From assembly GCA_023415205.1 (NCBI GenBank), contig JAEZLR010000045.1:186001-250000 (forward strand): a DNA stretch of 64,000 nucleotides. Reading direction: 5' to 3'. The DNA is from Bacillota bacterium (lineage in GTDB: Bacteria; Bacillota; Clostridia; DSM-8532). This document shows positions 26,439-35,650 of this stretch, one piece after another (the first letter of the stretch is position 1; each line of letters starts with the position of its first letter). The notes below the pieces were generated by a model. That model had not been told where the DNA came from and did no database searches. It saw only the letters and a list, made by a program, of their open reading frames with translations. Made by a program: the position numbers and the translations under genes.

Positions 26439-27593
26439 ATGTCTTTAATACCTTTAAAACCGCTGCTCGATTACGCTACCCAGAATGGCATCGCTCATGG
26501 TGCATTTAATGTGAATATGATCCCTCAAGCCCAAGCTGTTGTGGAGATTCACGAGATTTTTAACAGTGCGGCCATCCTTCAGGGTGCAGACCTGGCCAAT
26601 GCCTTCATGGGGGGGAGAGCGGATTTTATGAATGGCACCCTTGAGGACAAAAAGCTTGGGGCAAAGCGCATAGCCGATGCCGTCAAGGAGCTGGCCCAAT
26701 CCACCACCATTCCCATTGTTCTGCATCTGGATCATGGCAAGAGCTTTGAAGCGGTGAAGGCCGCGATTGATGCCGGGTATACCTCAGTGATGATAGACGG
26801 CTCCAGCTTGGCCTATGAGGACAATGTAGAGCTTACCCGGGAGGTTGTCAAATATGCCCACCAGCGAGGCGTCAGCGTCGAAGGTGAGCTGGGGGTTCTT
26901 GCTGGGGTGGAGGACGATATTTTCTCAGAGAGCTCAACCTATACCAATCCTCTCATGGTGTGTGATTTCTTTAAAAAGACCGAATGTGACTGTCTGGCCA
27001 TTTCCTATGGGACAAAGCATGGGGCGGTCAAGGGGGATAATGTCCGACTCAGAAAAGAGATAGCTATTGCCGCCATGGAAAACATGCGCCACGAAGGCAT
27101 CCAGGGAGCACTGGTTTCCCATGGTTCTTCCATGGTCCCCCAGTATTTGGTACAAGAGATCAATGCACTGGGTGGAAATCTAAAAAATGCTGTAGGGATA
27201 CCGGTGAAGGAATTGCTGGACGTTATTCCCTGCGGTATATCAAAAATTAATATCGATACTGATATCCGCCTGGCGGTGACACGGAATGTTCGCCGTATGT
27301 TCTTACAGAATCCCTCCCTCCAAAAAGATTTGGAAGAAATCTGGAGCTTGATGGAGGCTCAGCCCGAGCAATTTGACCCACGCTATTATCTGGTACCCCT
27401 TATGACACCATTGATTTCAGGGGGAAGCTATGATAACCCCGCCTGGGAAGAGCTCGTAAAAAATATCAAGCGGGGGGTTATGGAAGCAGTGGGTACGGCC
27501 ATTGTTCAATTCGGTTCGGTAGGTGACGCACCTAAAATTCCACAAATGTCTTTGGAGCAAATGGCCGATATATATAAGCGTAAAAGAGTATAA
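26439..27593 (+). CDS. Class II fructose-bisphosphate aldolase family protein
   Basis: A 384-residue zinc aldolase, longer than the usual 285-residue FbaA because of an insert after GGRADFMNG and an extended C-terminal part. HLDHG (His99), EGELGVL, GTKHG, VSHGSS and KINIDTD are the family landmarks. LHGG is replaced by SHGS, and the Ser normally found in LQxSxGA is Ala50 (ILQGA), a position linked to 6-phosphate binding. It should release DHAP from a ketose 1-phosphate. The SD is AGAGGTGGG. It is transcribed away from the nagA-like gene and followed by a CHR-family transporter. Confidence 0.87.
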   Translation: MSLIPLKPLLDYATQNGIAHGAFNVNMIPQAQAVVEIHEIFNSAAILQGADLANAFMGGRADFMNGTLEDKKLGAKRIADAVKELAQSTTIPIVLHLDHGKSFEAVKAAIDAGYTSVMIDGSSLAYEDNVELTREVVKYAHQRGVSVEGELGVLAGVEDDIFSESSTYTNPLMVCDFFKKTECDCLAISYGTKHGAVKGDNVRLRKEIAIAAMENMRHEGIQGALVSHGSSMVPQYLVQEINALGGNLKNAVGIPVKELLDVIPCGISKINIDTDIRLAVTRNVRRMFLQNPSLQKDLEEIWSLMEAQPEQFDPRYYLVPLMTPLISGGSYDNPAWEELVKNIKRGVMEAVGTAIVQFGSVGDAPKIPQMSLEQMADIYKRKRV

Positions 27594-27630
27594 CAGGCAT
27601 TACAGCTCGCAAGGATGGTAAGACAGAGGA

Positions 27631-29112
27631 ATGGATAAGCAAAACAAAAAGAGTATCAGCAAAGTATTTTTTTCCTTTCTCAAGCTAGGGACCATTGGTT
27701 TCGGGGGCGGCAGTGCCCTTATTCCGGTAGTGGAAAAAGAGCTGGTGCAGGATAAAAAGGCCCTGACGGAGCAGGATTATCTGAAACATACAGTGGTGGC
27801 CAACATAACACCGGGTGCGCTTCCGGTGAAGCTGGGGGCAACCTGCGGTTACCAGCTTCATGGGTTGGGGGGCTCTCTTGCCGGGGCCTATGGTATGGCC
27901 CTTCCCGGAGTACTTCTCACCGTTATTTTGATGGCCTTATTCTCAGTTCTAGGAGAAGGGACCATCAGCTATTTTAACTATGCGTCGGTGGGCATCACCG
28001 CATTTATCGTCTTTTTGCTCATCAGCTATGTAACCCGGACAGTGAAAGCGGGGGACAGGAAGACTAATCTGGCCCTGTGCTTGGCTGCTTTCGCGATTAC
28101 AGGGGGCAAGGAACTCCGTGAGATTATTGGGCTACTTTTCACCGTTGATCATGAGGCACTGGGCCTTCCACTCTTTGATATCTCTACCATTGACCTCATC
28201 CTCCTGGCCTTCTTTGTTATTCTACTGCTGGAAAAAATAAAGTCCAGAGCGGAGCTCTATGGTGTATTTACCCTATGCGGTGTATATGCCTTTTTTGTGG
28301 GTAAAACCGGAAAGTCATTGGGGCTTAACGCTTATGGTAGCGTCATGCTTCTTGCCATGTTGGCTGTGGTGGTTTTGGCCTATGTTCTTAGAAGAAATGG
28401 GAGTGGTGGAAAAGGTTCACGGCTGGCTCTTTCAAAAACCACCCTGCTACTGGTGGCTGTTTTTCTTTTGCTGCCCATCCTTGTGGCCATAGGTGTACAA
28501 ATGCTGGTCAATTTGTCCTCTGGTCATAGCCTGATAGAATTTTTGACGCAGGTTGCTTCCTCCACCATCACCTCCTTTGGTGGAGGTGAGGCTTACGTAT
28601 CAGTGGCCGATGGTATCTTTGTCCAGGGCGGCTATGTAGCTCCCGACATTTTTTACACCCGGCTGGTTCCCGTGGCCAATTCCTTGCCCGGCCCCATTCT
28701 GGTAAAGATTGCGGCGGGTATGGGTTTTCTTTTTGGGCAGGAAGCCGGGGGAGCGGCTGCAGGGTGGATTGTCTCTCTCACCGCGGCGGCCATGGCCGTT
28801 GGAGTATGTAGCGGATTGGCCGTGCTGGTCATGAGCCTGTATGATAGCGTAAAACAGTGGGCTTTTATCACCAATCTTAAGAAATATATTCTCCCAGTAA
28901 TCTGCGGAATGCTACTTTCCACCTCCTGTGCCATGATTTTTGAAAGCATGAAGATTACCGGAGAAAAGGGGATTTCAGGGCTTCTATCTTTACCAGCCAT
29001 CCTACTGAGTGTCTATGGTGTTCATTTCTTACATAAGAAGTTCCACCTTCATGATGTTTTATTGCTGCTTCTGACAGCAGCACTGAGCCTGGGGGTTCTG
29101 CTGATTGTATAA
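27631..29112 (+). CDS. Chromate transporter (CHR) family protein, two-domain
   Basis: A 493-residue membrane protein with two CHR domains. The first has the signature LGTIGFGGGSALIPVVEKE (residues about 18-36), and the second has STITSFGGGEAYVSVADG (about 311-328) and NSLPGPILVKIA (about 350-361). Characterised CHR proteins export chromate, an oxyanion similar to sulfate. In an island with several sulfatases the protein could export sulfate or a sulfonate, but that is inference. It begins 37 bp after the aldolase and ends at a terminator. Confidence 0.85.
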   Translation: MDKQNKKSISKVFFSFLKLGTIGFGGGSALIPVVEKELVQDKKALTEQDYLKHTVVANITPGALPVKLGATCGYQLHGLGGSLAGAYGMALPGVLLTVILMALFSVLGEGTISYFNYASVGITAFIVFLLISYVTRTVKAGDRKTNLALCLAAFAITGGKELREIIGLLFTVDHEALGLPLFDISTIDLILLAFFVILLLEKIKSRAELYGVFTLCGVYAFFVGKTGKSLGLNAYGSVMLLAMLAVVVLAYVLRRNGSGGKGSRLALSKTTLLLVAVFLLLPILVAIGVQMLVNLSSGHSLIEFLTQVASSTITSFGGGEAYVSVADGIFVQGGYVAPDIFYTRLVPVANSLPGPILVKIAAGMGFLFGQEAGGAAAGWIVSLTAAAMAVGVCSGLAVLVMSLYDSVKQWAFITNLKKYILPVICGMLLSTSCAMIFESMKITGEKGISGLLSLPAILLSVYGVHFLHKKFHLHDVLLLLLTAALSLGVLLIV

Positions 29113-29138
29113 ATAAAAGCCTTTCAGGTAAGAAAAAT

Positions 29139-29182
29139 GAAAAAGCCCCGGGGGAGATGCTACTCGTCCCAGGGCTTTTTTA
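29139..29182. terminator. Bidirectional terminator
   Basis: AAAAAGCCC.. at about 29140-29154 pairs with ..GGGCTTTTT at about 29167-29180, with T-runs on both strands. It separates the convergent CHR and sulfatase genes. Confidence 0.8.
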
Positions 29183-29226
29183 GATTCGTATTCTCTTCAT
29201 ACACTTCTTAAGCGATGTTTTACATA

Positions 29227-30660
29227 TTAATGGAAGGAATCTCTAGGAAGAAGTGTGGTATTGAATCCGGGGAAGCGTGAGACCTTCTCGGGAGAGAGGC
29301 TTTCTTCTTTGAGGACGGGTTCGCCGTCCTTGACCAACCGGGGGGAGGAATGCTCCATCCGGCGGATCATCGTGGCCCTGAGCTGGTTCTTTATTTCGGC
29401 ATATTCGGGATTACAAGCCAGGTTGGTCTGTTCGTAGGGATCGCTATCAAGACAGAACAGCAGCTCCTGTCCTCCCAAATTAGACCAGGTGTACTTATAG
29501 CCCTTCTCCATCACTGCAAAGTAGGTGTCGGCGCAATTGCCGTAAAAGGGTCGTTCCATGCCGTCCTCCAGAACCTTGATTAGGTCGGCTCCAGGAAGCT
29601 TTTCCTCCGACGTGATTCCGCACAGACTGAGAATAGTGGGCATAATGTCAGCCAGGGTTACAAGCCGGTCGCATTTCTTTCCGGCGTAACGGGCCTGGGA
29701 GCTTCCAAAGGCCGCCGGAGGCTTGATGATCATGGGAATATGGGCGGAGCCTTCCAAAAAGACCGATTTTGCCCCCATGCCGTGATCTCCCAGCATATCT
29801 CCATGATCGGAGGTGAATAAAATCCAGGTGTTTTCAAGAAGGTTCAGCTCCCGCATCCGTGCAAAGAGCAGCCCCAGGTTATAATCAATCTGAGTGATAC
29901 AGGCATAATAAGCCCGTTTAATTTGAAGCTGTTGGTATTCGCTCATCCGCTGAACGTTGTTCAAGCGGTAAGTGGGCTGATAAAAGCCTGAAGGCAATTG
30001 CTCAGCATCCTTGGCCCAATCTCCCATCACAGGGGGGCTTAATGGGGCATCCCGGTAAAGCTCCCAATAGGACAGATTGGGGTCAAGGGGGGGATGGGGC
30101 TTTGTAAAGCTGGTCCATAAAAAGAAGGGACGGGTGGGATCGTGGTTTTCAATAAAATCCATAGATTTGTCCACTATCCAGTGGGTGAGAGTATCCCGCT
30201 CATCCAGAGTGTTGATCACCGGCTCCATTTCGTTTTCTCCCAGCCCGTGGTATCTTGTGGACGCCTTACCCAATCGGCGCATTTCGTTAAAGTAATCCAT
30301 GGGAAGGTCTGCATGCTCCAGCCCGTAGGTGGCCCGCATAGGGTGGAAATGGAGCTTTCCCTCGGCGCGGGTTTGATAGCCGTTGCGTGTCAGAATGGCC
30401 GGGAAGGTATCGTTTTCAGCCATGGGCAGTTTATGGTTCTGGTTGTCGGTGAGGCCGTGCTCATAGGCCGGCTTGCCTGTCATTAGGGTGGCACGAGCAG
30501 GCATGCAAATGGGGCAATCGGTGTAGCAGCGGGTGAAAGCAATCCCCTCATCTACCAACCAATTGAGGTGCGGGGTGTAGATTTCCCTGTTACCCAGTGC
30601 GGAAATGGTGTCAAAGCGCTGTTGATCGGTGGTGATCAGCAAAATATTGGGACGGTTCAT
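29227..30660 (-). CDS. Sulfatase (Cys-type)
   Basis: A 477-residue sulfatase with TDQQ (11-14), FGly motif C52-M-P-A-R56 followed by ATLMTGK, FTKPHPPL (about 188-195) and FTSDHGDMLGDHG (about 275-287), all intact. The DHGDMLGDHG element is common in choline-sulfatase-like and glycan 6-O-sulfatase-like enzymes. There is no signal peptide. Its ATG overlaps the stop of the histidine kinase gene (ATGA), so kinase and sulfatase are translated together, which is an unusual pairing. It ends at a bidirectional terminator. Confidence 0.9.
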   Translation of the reverse strand: MNRPNILLITTDQQRFDTISALGNREIYTPHLNWLVDEGIAFTRCYTDCPICMPARATLMTGKPAYEHGLTDNQNHKLPMAENDTFPAILTRNGYQTRAEGKLHFHPMRATYGLEHADLPMDYFNEMRRLGKASTRYHGLGENEMEPVINTLDERDTLTHWIVDKSMDFIENHDPTRPFFLWTSFTKPHPPLDPNLSYWELYRDAPLSPPVMGDWAKDAEQLPSGFYQPTYRLNNVQRMSEYQQLQIKRAYYACITQIDYNLGLLFARMRELNLLENTWILFTSDHGDMLGDHGMGAKSVFLEGSAHIPMIIKPPAAFGSSQARYAGKKCDRLVTLADIMPTILSLCGITSEEKLPGADLIKVLEDGMERPFYGNCADTYFAVMEKGYKYTWSNLGGQELLFCLDSDPYEQTNLACNPEYAEIKNQLRATMIRRMEHSSPRLVKDGEPVLKEESLSPEKVSRFPGFNTTLLPRDSFH

Positions 30661-32231
30661 TTTTCTTCTCCCTTCGTTTCTTTGGTGGCATCGGTTTTTG
30701 AAGTGGTCTTCGGCAATGGCTCCCCCGTTGAAAAGAGCTTTTTTTTGGGCTGGGGGGGTACATAGATGGGAAAGGCAAGGATGAATATGGTTCCCACACC
30801 CTCCTTACTTTCAACATGCAGCTTACCGAAATGGAATTTGGTGATCTGCTTGACGTAGGTCAAACCAATACCCCAGTTGTAATTGGAATTTTTGTCGGTA
30901 TAAAAGGGTTCAAAGATTTTTTTCAGCTTGGCTCGGCTGATGCCCACGCCGTTATCCTCAATACGGATGGCACACCAGTGATGATCTACCTTCTGAACCA
31001 TTTTTATTATGCCATGATCGGCTCTGGGGCTGGATTTTATAGCACTGATAGCATTGCTCAGAATATTGTATACAGCCTCGCTCAGATAGGGTAAGTCAGC
31101 CAGAAGCAGGGTATCATGCCGGACATTGATCTCCAACTGGATATTGCCCAACTGATCCTTTAGCCTTTTGACGGCATGGTCTACAACAGCGGATAACCGG
31201 CAGGGTGTGAGGCTCATAGCATTCTGCTTAAATACCTGATGAAGCTTTTCAATCCGTGAGGTCATACTCTCATTGATGGCATTGAGGTCTGCGGCGAATT
31301 GCTTAACCTCTTCCAGATTTACTTGAGGAGCGTTCATAGCTTGATTAAGGCGGCGGAGGAGTATTCGCTCAGAAAAAAGCTGGTTTTTGATACCATGGAT
31401 AAAGACCTGGGTCCCCAACTGGGCCGTGTTCATCTGCCTTTCCAATGAGATGTTATCCTGATGCTCCTCCTTGTTGACACGGGTATAGCGAAACAGGGCA
31501 AATAAGCCGAGAATGATAAAGGCACCAAAGAGACCCAGCAAAAAATACCAGGCCATAATGGAAAATCGAAGGCGATAGACCTTGAAGCCTATATCAAACA
31601 TGGTAAAAGTGGAATAGTACATGGTACTCATGGGGTTGACCTGTAGAAAGATAATAAAATACAGGATCAAGTTTGAAACGAAAAGGATGATGATTCGAAG
31701 CTGGCTCTTAACCCATCGGATGTTTAGACTAAAATACTCCCTCACCATTAAGACAATGGAAACAAAAAGGTAGGTAATCATATAGAGATTACCCCCAATA
31801 TGCCAGAACTGCCTCTGATCATAGGAGAAATGTGAAAAAAACGCCGGATCAATGGCGATGGCATGGATCAAGGGGAAAAGAGCAAGCACCCAGCCCAACC
31901 ACGGACGTTTGGGCTGAAGGCCGATAAGATAAAGGGAAAACATCAGCACAAAATAAAGAAACAGAGCCCTTCCCCAAATAAGCAGACGGGTGATGTTATC
32001 CAGGGTGATGATGAACCTTTGAATATTTTGCATAACATCAGTGTTGAGGTAAAAGAGGATCTGTTCATTATAAATGAGACCCCCCATTTTTGCGTAATAG
32101 AACATAAGGCCAATATTTGCAAGGATAAAGCCTGCAAAGAGGCCGCTGAGCCAGTATACCTCTTTGCTCCGGTTATTGATAAGGAAGACAAAGAGGGAAA
32201 CGAGCAGCAGGATAAGGGTCAAAATAATCAA
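30657..32231 (-). CDS. Membrane sensor histidine kinase
   Basis: A 524-residue kinase. About 250 N-terminal residues carry seven or eight membrane helices, then comes a phospho-acceptor region with His279 (VFIHGIKNQLFSERI), an N box (AVYNILSNAISAI), G1 (EDNGVGIS), F box (FEPFYT) and G2 (WGIGLTYV), ending about residue 490. The H box HGIKNQL differs from the usual HExxP and resembles the LytS/NatK type. The start is TTG 32231 with a weak SD. No response regulator is adjacent; the regulator gene at 37071 in the same island is the closest unpaired candidate. It is operonic with a CehA-like protein and a sulfatase. Confidence 0.87.
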   Translation of the reverse strand: MIILTLILLLVSLFVFLINNRSKEVYWLSGLFAGFILANIGLMFYYAKMGGLIYNEQILFYLNTDVMQNIQRFIITLDNITRLLIWGRALFLYFVLMFSLYLIGLQPKRPWLGWVLALFPLIHAIAIDPAFFSHFSYDQRQFWHIGGNLYMITYLFVSIVLMVREYFSLNIRWVKSQLRIIILFVSNLILYFIIFLQVNPMSTMYYSTFTMFDIGFKVYRLRFSIMAWYFLLGLFGAFIILGLFALFRYTRVNKEEHQDNISLERQMNTAQLGTQVFIHGIKNQLFSERILLRRLNQAMNAPQVNLEEVKQFAADLNAINESMTSRIEKLHQVFKQNAMSLTPCRLSAVVDHAVKRLKDQLGNIQLEINVRHDTLLLADLPYLSEAVYNILSNAISAIKSSPRADHGIIKMVQKVDHHWCAIRIEDNGVGISRAKLKKIFEPFYTDKNSNYNWGIGLTYVKQITKFHFGKLHVESKEGVGTIFILAFPIYVPPQPKKKLFSTGEPLPKTTSKTDATKETKGEEK

Positions 32232-32283
32232 TGTGGTTCACCCGATTCATTTTGTAATAGCTTTTATCCCTGCCCGCCCAAGA

Positions 32284-33777
32284 TCAGCCCACATAGACGG
32301 GTGAGATAAAGGCGCAGCTGGAATTGGTCTGCCTGATTTCAACATGGTAAAGATCCATGTCCTTTTCCTTTTCTTCGTCTATCCAATTCAGCCCCAGATT
32401 ATACTGAGTCTGTGGAACCGCAGGATGTATTTTAAAGGATTGTGAATTAAAAGACTTCATGGGGCAGACAAAGCCGTGGTCAAGAAGGTCGCCAATGGAA
32501 AGGGAGAAGTGCTTTTGGTTAATCTCACCGGTTAGCACGGTATCAAGGCCGCCTTCCACCTCAAGGACAAGGGCACAGGTTGACGGGTGGAGGGTGGAGA
32601 CGTTCTTTATGGTTTGGCAGATCCATTGCACCCCCTGATCGTCTTGATTAATTACACGGTTATCAATGGCATTGATGTCATCATCTGCGGAAAGATCCTG
32701 AGAGGGGGCCAGAATACTGCGTCCCCGGAAGCATTTTTCCACGTCAGTAAGGCTGCCGTTTTCCACTTTGACCGAGCCATTCCAGGTGTAAAGCTCCTTG
32801 TTATTTCCCCAGCCCATCTCGATACGAACCTTATAACGGCCCTTTGGATTGACCTCGGTCAGGGTCTCGCCGTTTATAATCTTTATGGGACGAAGGTTCT
32901 TGTATAGGACAATCTTGTCGATAAAGTGGCTGGCCTCCACCTTAAGGAGGATTTCCCTGGGTTGGCTACCGGCGTGAATCAATGAACCAAAAGGAGCATC
33001 GTTAACAGTAAAGCTGCAACGGATGCGGTCTCCGGTCACGGCATAGGTATGGCCTGCACAAATAGCGTTAAATATGCTCTCACGCGTCTTATCCGCACAC
33101 AGCACAGCCAGTTTTCCGTCACCGTAGGAGCCGGGATAGCCGGCATGATGGTCGGTAGAACCCACAAAGCTGAAACGCTTTCCTTGCCTTAACCCTTCAT
33201 AGACGGTATTATGGGTGTCCCTGGCCCCCATATTGTGATAATAGGGGTAAAGGGCTTGATCATTCATGGAGCATCCATGCTTTGAGCAAACCTCTACCAC
33301 AGGGCTAATAGCGTTATCGTAGTGTTTCCAGTCTATCCCCCGGTACCCGGAAGCATAGGCAATATGGTGGGGAATCAGAACCGCACGATGCCCTGAAAGC
33401 TTTTTAATAAGCTCATGGGGATTACTGGCGTATACAAGAGAAAGGTCACTGTCGGGAGATACGAGATGATAATCACCCAAGGAACTGGTGTGCATCTCAT
33501 AACTGAGGAACGTGACAAATTCATGGTCTTTATTAAAGCTGTTGATTGTTTTTCTGATGTGCTCCCAATTGTTTTTAAGCTTCTGGAACCCGTTGTTATG
33601 AAAAGATATCAAGAATTCTGTTTCAGGGCATTGCTCAGGCATATCCGGCCACATGGCATGTCCCGTTACCGCACAAAAATCCAGGTGCTCGCTCGCAGTC
33701 TTAAGGGCGTTTTCAAGGCTACCAAAGCCATAGGTCATACCGCAATGATTATGAATGTCTCCCCAATACAGTTTCAT
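32284..33777 (-). CDS. CehA/McbA- or DUF3604-like PHP metallohydrolase
   Basis: A 497-residue protein starting with WGDIHNHCG, the metal-binding opening of PHP-fold hydrolases of the CehA/McbA or DUF3604 type. Further metal ligands appear in FCAVTGH, LSYEMH, IPHHIAYAS and GSTDHHAGYPGS. The C-terminal half (about 300-497) looks beta-rich. Family members hydrolyse phosphoesters or carbamate-type bonds, and many are of unknown function. It has a good AGGAG SD, no signal peptide, and leads a minus-strand operon with a histidine kinase and a sulfatase. The substrate is probably linked to the sugar or sulfate ester handled here. Confidence 0.7.
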   Translation of the reverse strand: MKLYWGDIHNHCGMTYGFGSLENALKTASEHLDFCAVTGHAMWPDMPEQCPETEFLISFHNNGFQKLKNNWEHIRKTINSFNKDHEFVTFLSYEMHTSSLGDYHLVSPDSDLSLVYASNPHELIKKLSGHRAVLIPHHIAYASGYRGIDWKHYDNAISPVVEVCSKHGCSMNDQALYPYYHNMGARDTHNTVYEGLRQGKRFSFVGSTDHHAGYPGSYGDGKLAVLCADKTRESIFNAICAGHTYAVTGDRIRCSFTVNDAPFGSLIHAGSQPREILLKVEASHFIDKIVLYKNLRPIKIINGETLTEVNPKGRYKVRIEMGWGNNKELYTWNGSVKVENGSLTDVEKCFRGRSILAPSQDLSADDDINAIDNRVINQDDQGVQWICQTIKNVSTLHPSTCALVLEVEGGLDTVLTGEINQKHFSLSIGDLLDHGFVCPMKSFNSQSFKIHPAVPQTQYNLGLNWIDEEKEKDMDLYHVEIRQTNSSCAFISPVYVG

Positions 33778-34011
33778 GATGCTTCTCCTGTTCTTTTTAA
33801 TTATATTAGAACTGAACCCTGATGAACAAGCAAGTATGAAATTTTATCATCCCTGCTTTAAGGAACCACTCTCCCCTAAACAGGGGTAGGATAAAAAGGT
33901 ATGAAAAAAAATAATACTTACGGAACCTGGCGAGTGGAGCTAGAATAAAGCTATCCCAATCATTCTCCGCTTAAGGCGGTGAACAAAACTTGAATAAATG
34001 GAGGGAAGAAA

Positions 34012-34794
34012 TTGAGTACCCAGAAAAACTCCTTAAAGATTGGTGTACCCAATTGGGTATATTCAATCATTTCAATTGTAGCCGCCATATTGCTGTGGAT
34101 AACCATCTCAAATACAAAGGCCCAAGTAGTTTTTGCACCTCCGGCTGATGTCTTTGAGGCTATGAAGGATCTTTTCAATTCGGGAAAGCTGTTCAAGCAT
34201 ATCGGTTCCAGTCTTTCACGTTCCCTGAGCGGGTTTGGCCTTGCCTTTGTATGCGCCCTTCCGGTGGCCTTTGTTTTAGGCTGGTACAAGCCGGTGCAAT
34301 TGATCTTTCATCCTTGGATTAAGTTTGTAAAAAGCATTCCTCCCATCTCCTATATCTCCCTCATCATTGTTGCTCAAGGGGTCGGAGAGAGCGCAAAGGT
34401 AACCGTTATCTTTATTGGTTCCTTCCTGGTTATGGTCATCAATATTTTCCAGGGTGTTAAGAATGTCGACCTGACATTGATTAAGGCGGCCCGAGTGTTG
34501 GGTGCCAAGGACTTGACCATTTTTGCCAAGGTGGTGATACCTGCATCGCTTCCCTTTATTCTTGTGGGTATGCGCTTGGGCCTTGCATCCTCCCTTACGA
34601 CGCTGATTGCCGCAGAGCTTACCGGTGCTCAGCTCGGCCTGGGCCAGATGATTCAAGAGGCCAGCATGTACTTCAGGATGGATATTGTGTTAATGGGAAT
34701 TATTATTATTGGTATCATCGGCACACTTCTTGACCAGATTGTGTCGTTCCTTGAAAGGAGGTTAACTTCATGGCAGGAAACAAGAGCGGCCTAA
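34012..34794 (+). CDS. ABC permease, sulfonate/nitrate/taurine type (SsuC-like)
   Basis: A 260-residue BPD_transp_1 permease with six helices. ISIVAAILLWITIS (about 20-33), WIKFVKSIPPISYISL (about 103-118) and KAARVLGAKDLTIF (about 158-171) match the SsuC/TauC family rather than the sugar permeases elsewhere in the window. The start is TTG 34012 with an ideal GGAGGG at 34000-34005; no ATG fits as well. It overlaps the ATPase gene by 25 bp. With the two following genes it makes a complete importer for a sulfonate, sulfate ester or similar oxyanion-bearing compound. Confidence 0.88.
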   Translation: MSTQKNSLKIGVPNWVYSIISIVAAILLWITISNTKAQVVFAPPADVFEAMKDLFNSGKLFKHIGSSLSRSLSGFGLAFVCALPVAFVLGWYKPVQLIFHPWIKFVKSIPPISYISLIIVAQGVGESAKVTVIFIGSFLVMVINIFQGVKNVDLTLIKAARVLGAKDLTIFAKVVIPASLPFILVGMRLGLASSLTTLIAAELTGAQLGLGQMIQEASMYFRMDIVLMGIIIIGIIGTLLDQIVSFLERRLTSWQETRAA

Positions 34795-35585
34795 TCCTTA
34801 ATGAGGAGAAAAAGCCCAAGGTTCAGATTAGAAATGTGACAAAAACCTATTACTCCAAGCGGGGGGATGTGGTTGCACTCAACGGTTTCAATCTGGATAT
34901 CTATGAAAATGAATTTATTTGTGTGGTGGGGCCTTCGGGATGCGGAAAATCCACCATGCTCAATATACTAGGCGGTCTGGATACGGCCACAAGCGGAGAA
35001 GCCCTGATAGACGGAAGCACCATTGATGGGCCAAGCCCCGACCGGGGGGTGGTATTTCAGCAGTATGCCCTATTCCCCTGGCTGACAGTGAAAAAAAACG
35101 TAGAGTTCGGACTTAGGCTTAAAAAACTCTCACATAAAGAGGTTTCAGATATAGCTGATCACTATATTGAGATGGTTGATTTACAGGATTTTAGAAACTC
35201 GTTTCCAAAGGAGCTCTCAGGAGGTATGAAGCAGCGCGTGGCAATTGCGAGAGCTTACGCCATGCAGCCCAAACTGCTTTTGATGGATGAGCCCTTCGGT
35301 GCGCTGGATGCTCAGACCCGTACCCAACTCCAGTCCGAGCTTTTGAAAACCTGGCAGGAAGAGCGGAGAACCTGCTTCTTTATAACCCATGATGTTGAAG
35401 AGGCGGTCATGCTGGCTCAAAGAGTGGTTATCATGAGTGCACGCCCCGGCAGGATTGTGGATATCATCAATATTGACATTCCCTACCCCAGAACCCAGGA
35501 GATAAAAATGGATCCTGAATTCTTCCGCTTGAAGAACCAGGTCTGGGCCCAAGTCTACAACGAGTATCTTGAAATGCGTAAGTAA
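34770..35585 (+). CDS. ABC ATPase, sulfonate/nitrate/taurine type (SsuB-like)
   Basis: A 271-residue ATPase with Walker A GPSGCGKST (about 54-62), Q-loop VVFQQYALFPW (about 93-103), signature LSGGMKQRVAIARA (about 149-162), Walker B LLLMDEPFGALD (about 170-181) and the switch His in FITHDVEEAV. The FPW after the Q-loop is characteristic of the Ssu/Tau/nitrate subfamily. It begins inside the permease gene, so it is coupled to it. It energises only this importer; the two sugar importers in the window lack their own ATPase. Confidence 0.93.
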   Translation: MAGNKSGLILNEEKKPKVQIRNVTKTYYSKRGDVVALNGFNLDIYENEFICVVGPSGCGKSTMLNILGGLDTATSGEALIDGSTIDGPSPDRGVVFQQYALFPWLTVKKNVEFGLRLKKLSHKEVSDIADHYIEMVDLQDFRNSFPKELSGGMKQRVAIARAYAMQPKLLLMDEPFGALDAQTRTQLQSELLKTWQEERRTCFFITHDVEEAVMLAQRVVIMSARPGRIVDIINIDIPYPRTQEIKMDPEFFRLKNQVWAQVYNEYLEMRK

Positions 35586-35650
35586 TCGTTTTCCTAACCC
35601 CAAACAACGGGGTTCAACAATAACAACAATATAAATGGAGGTTATGAAAA

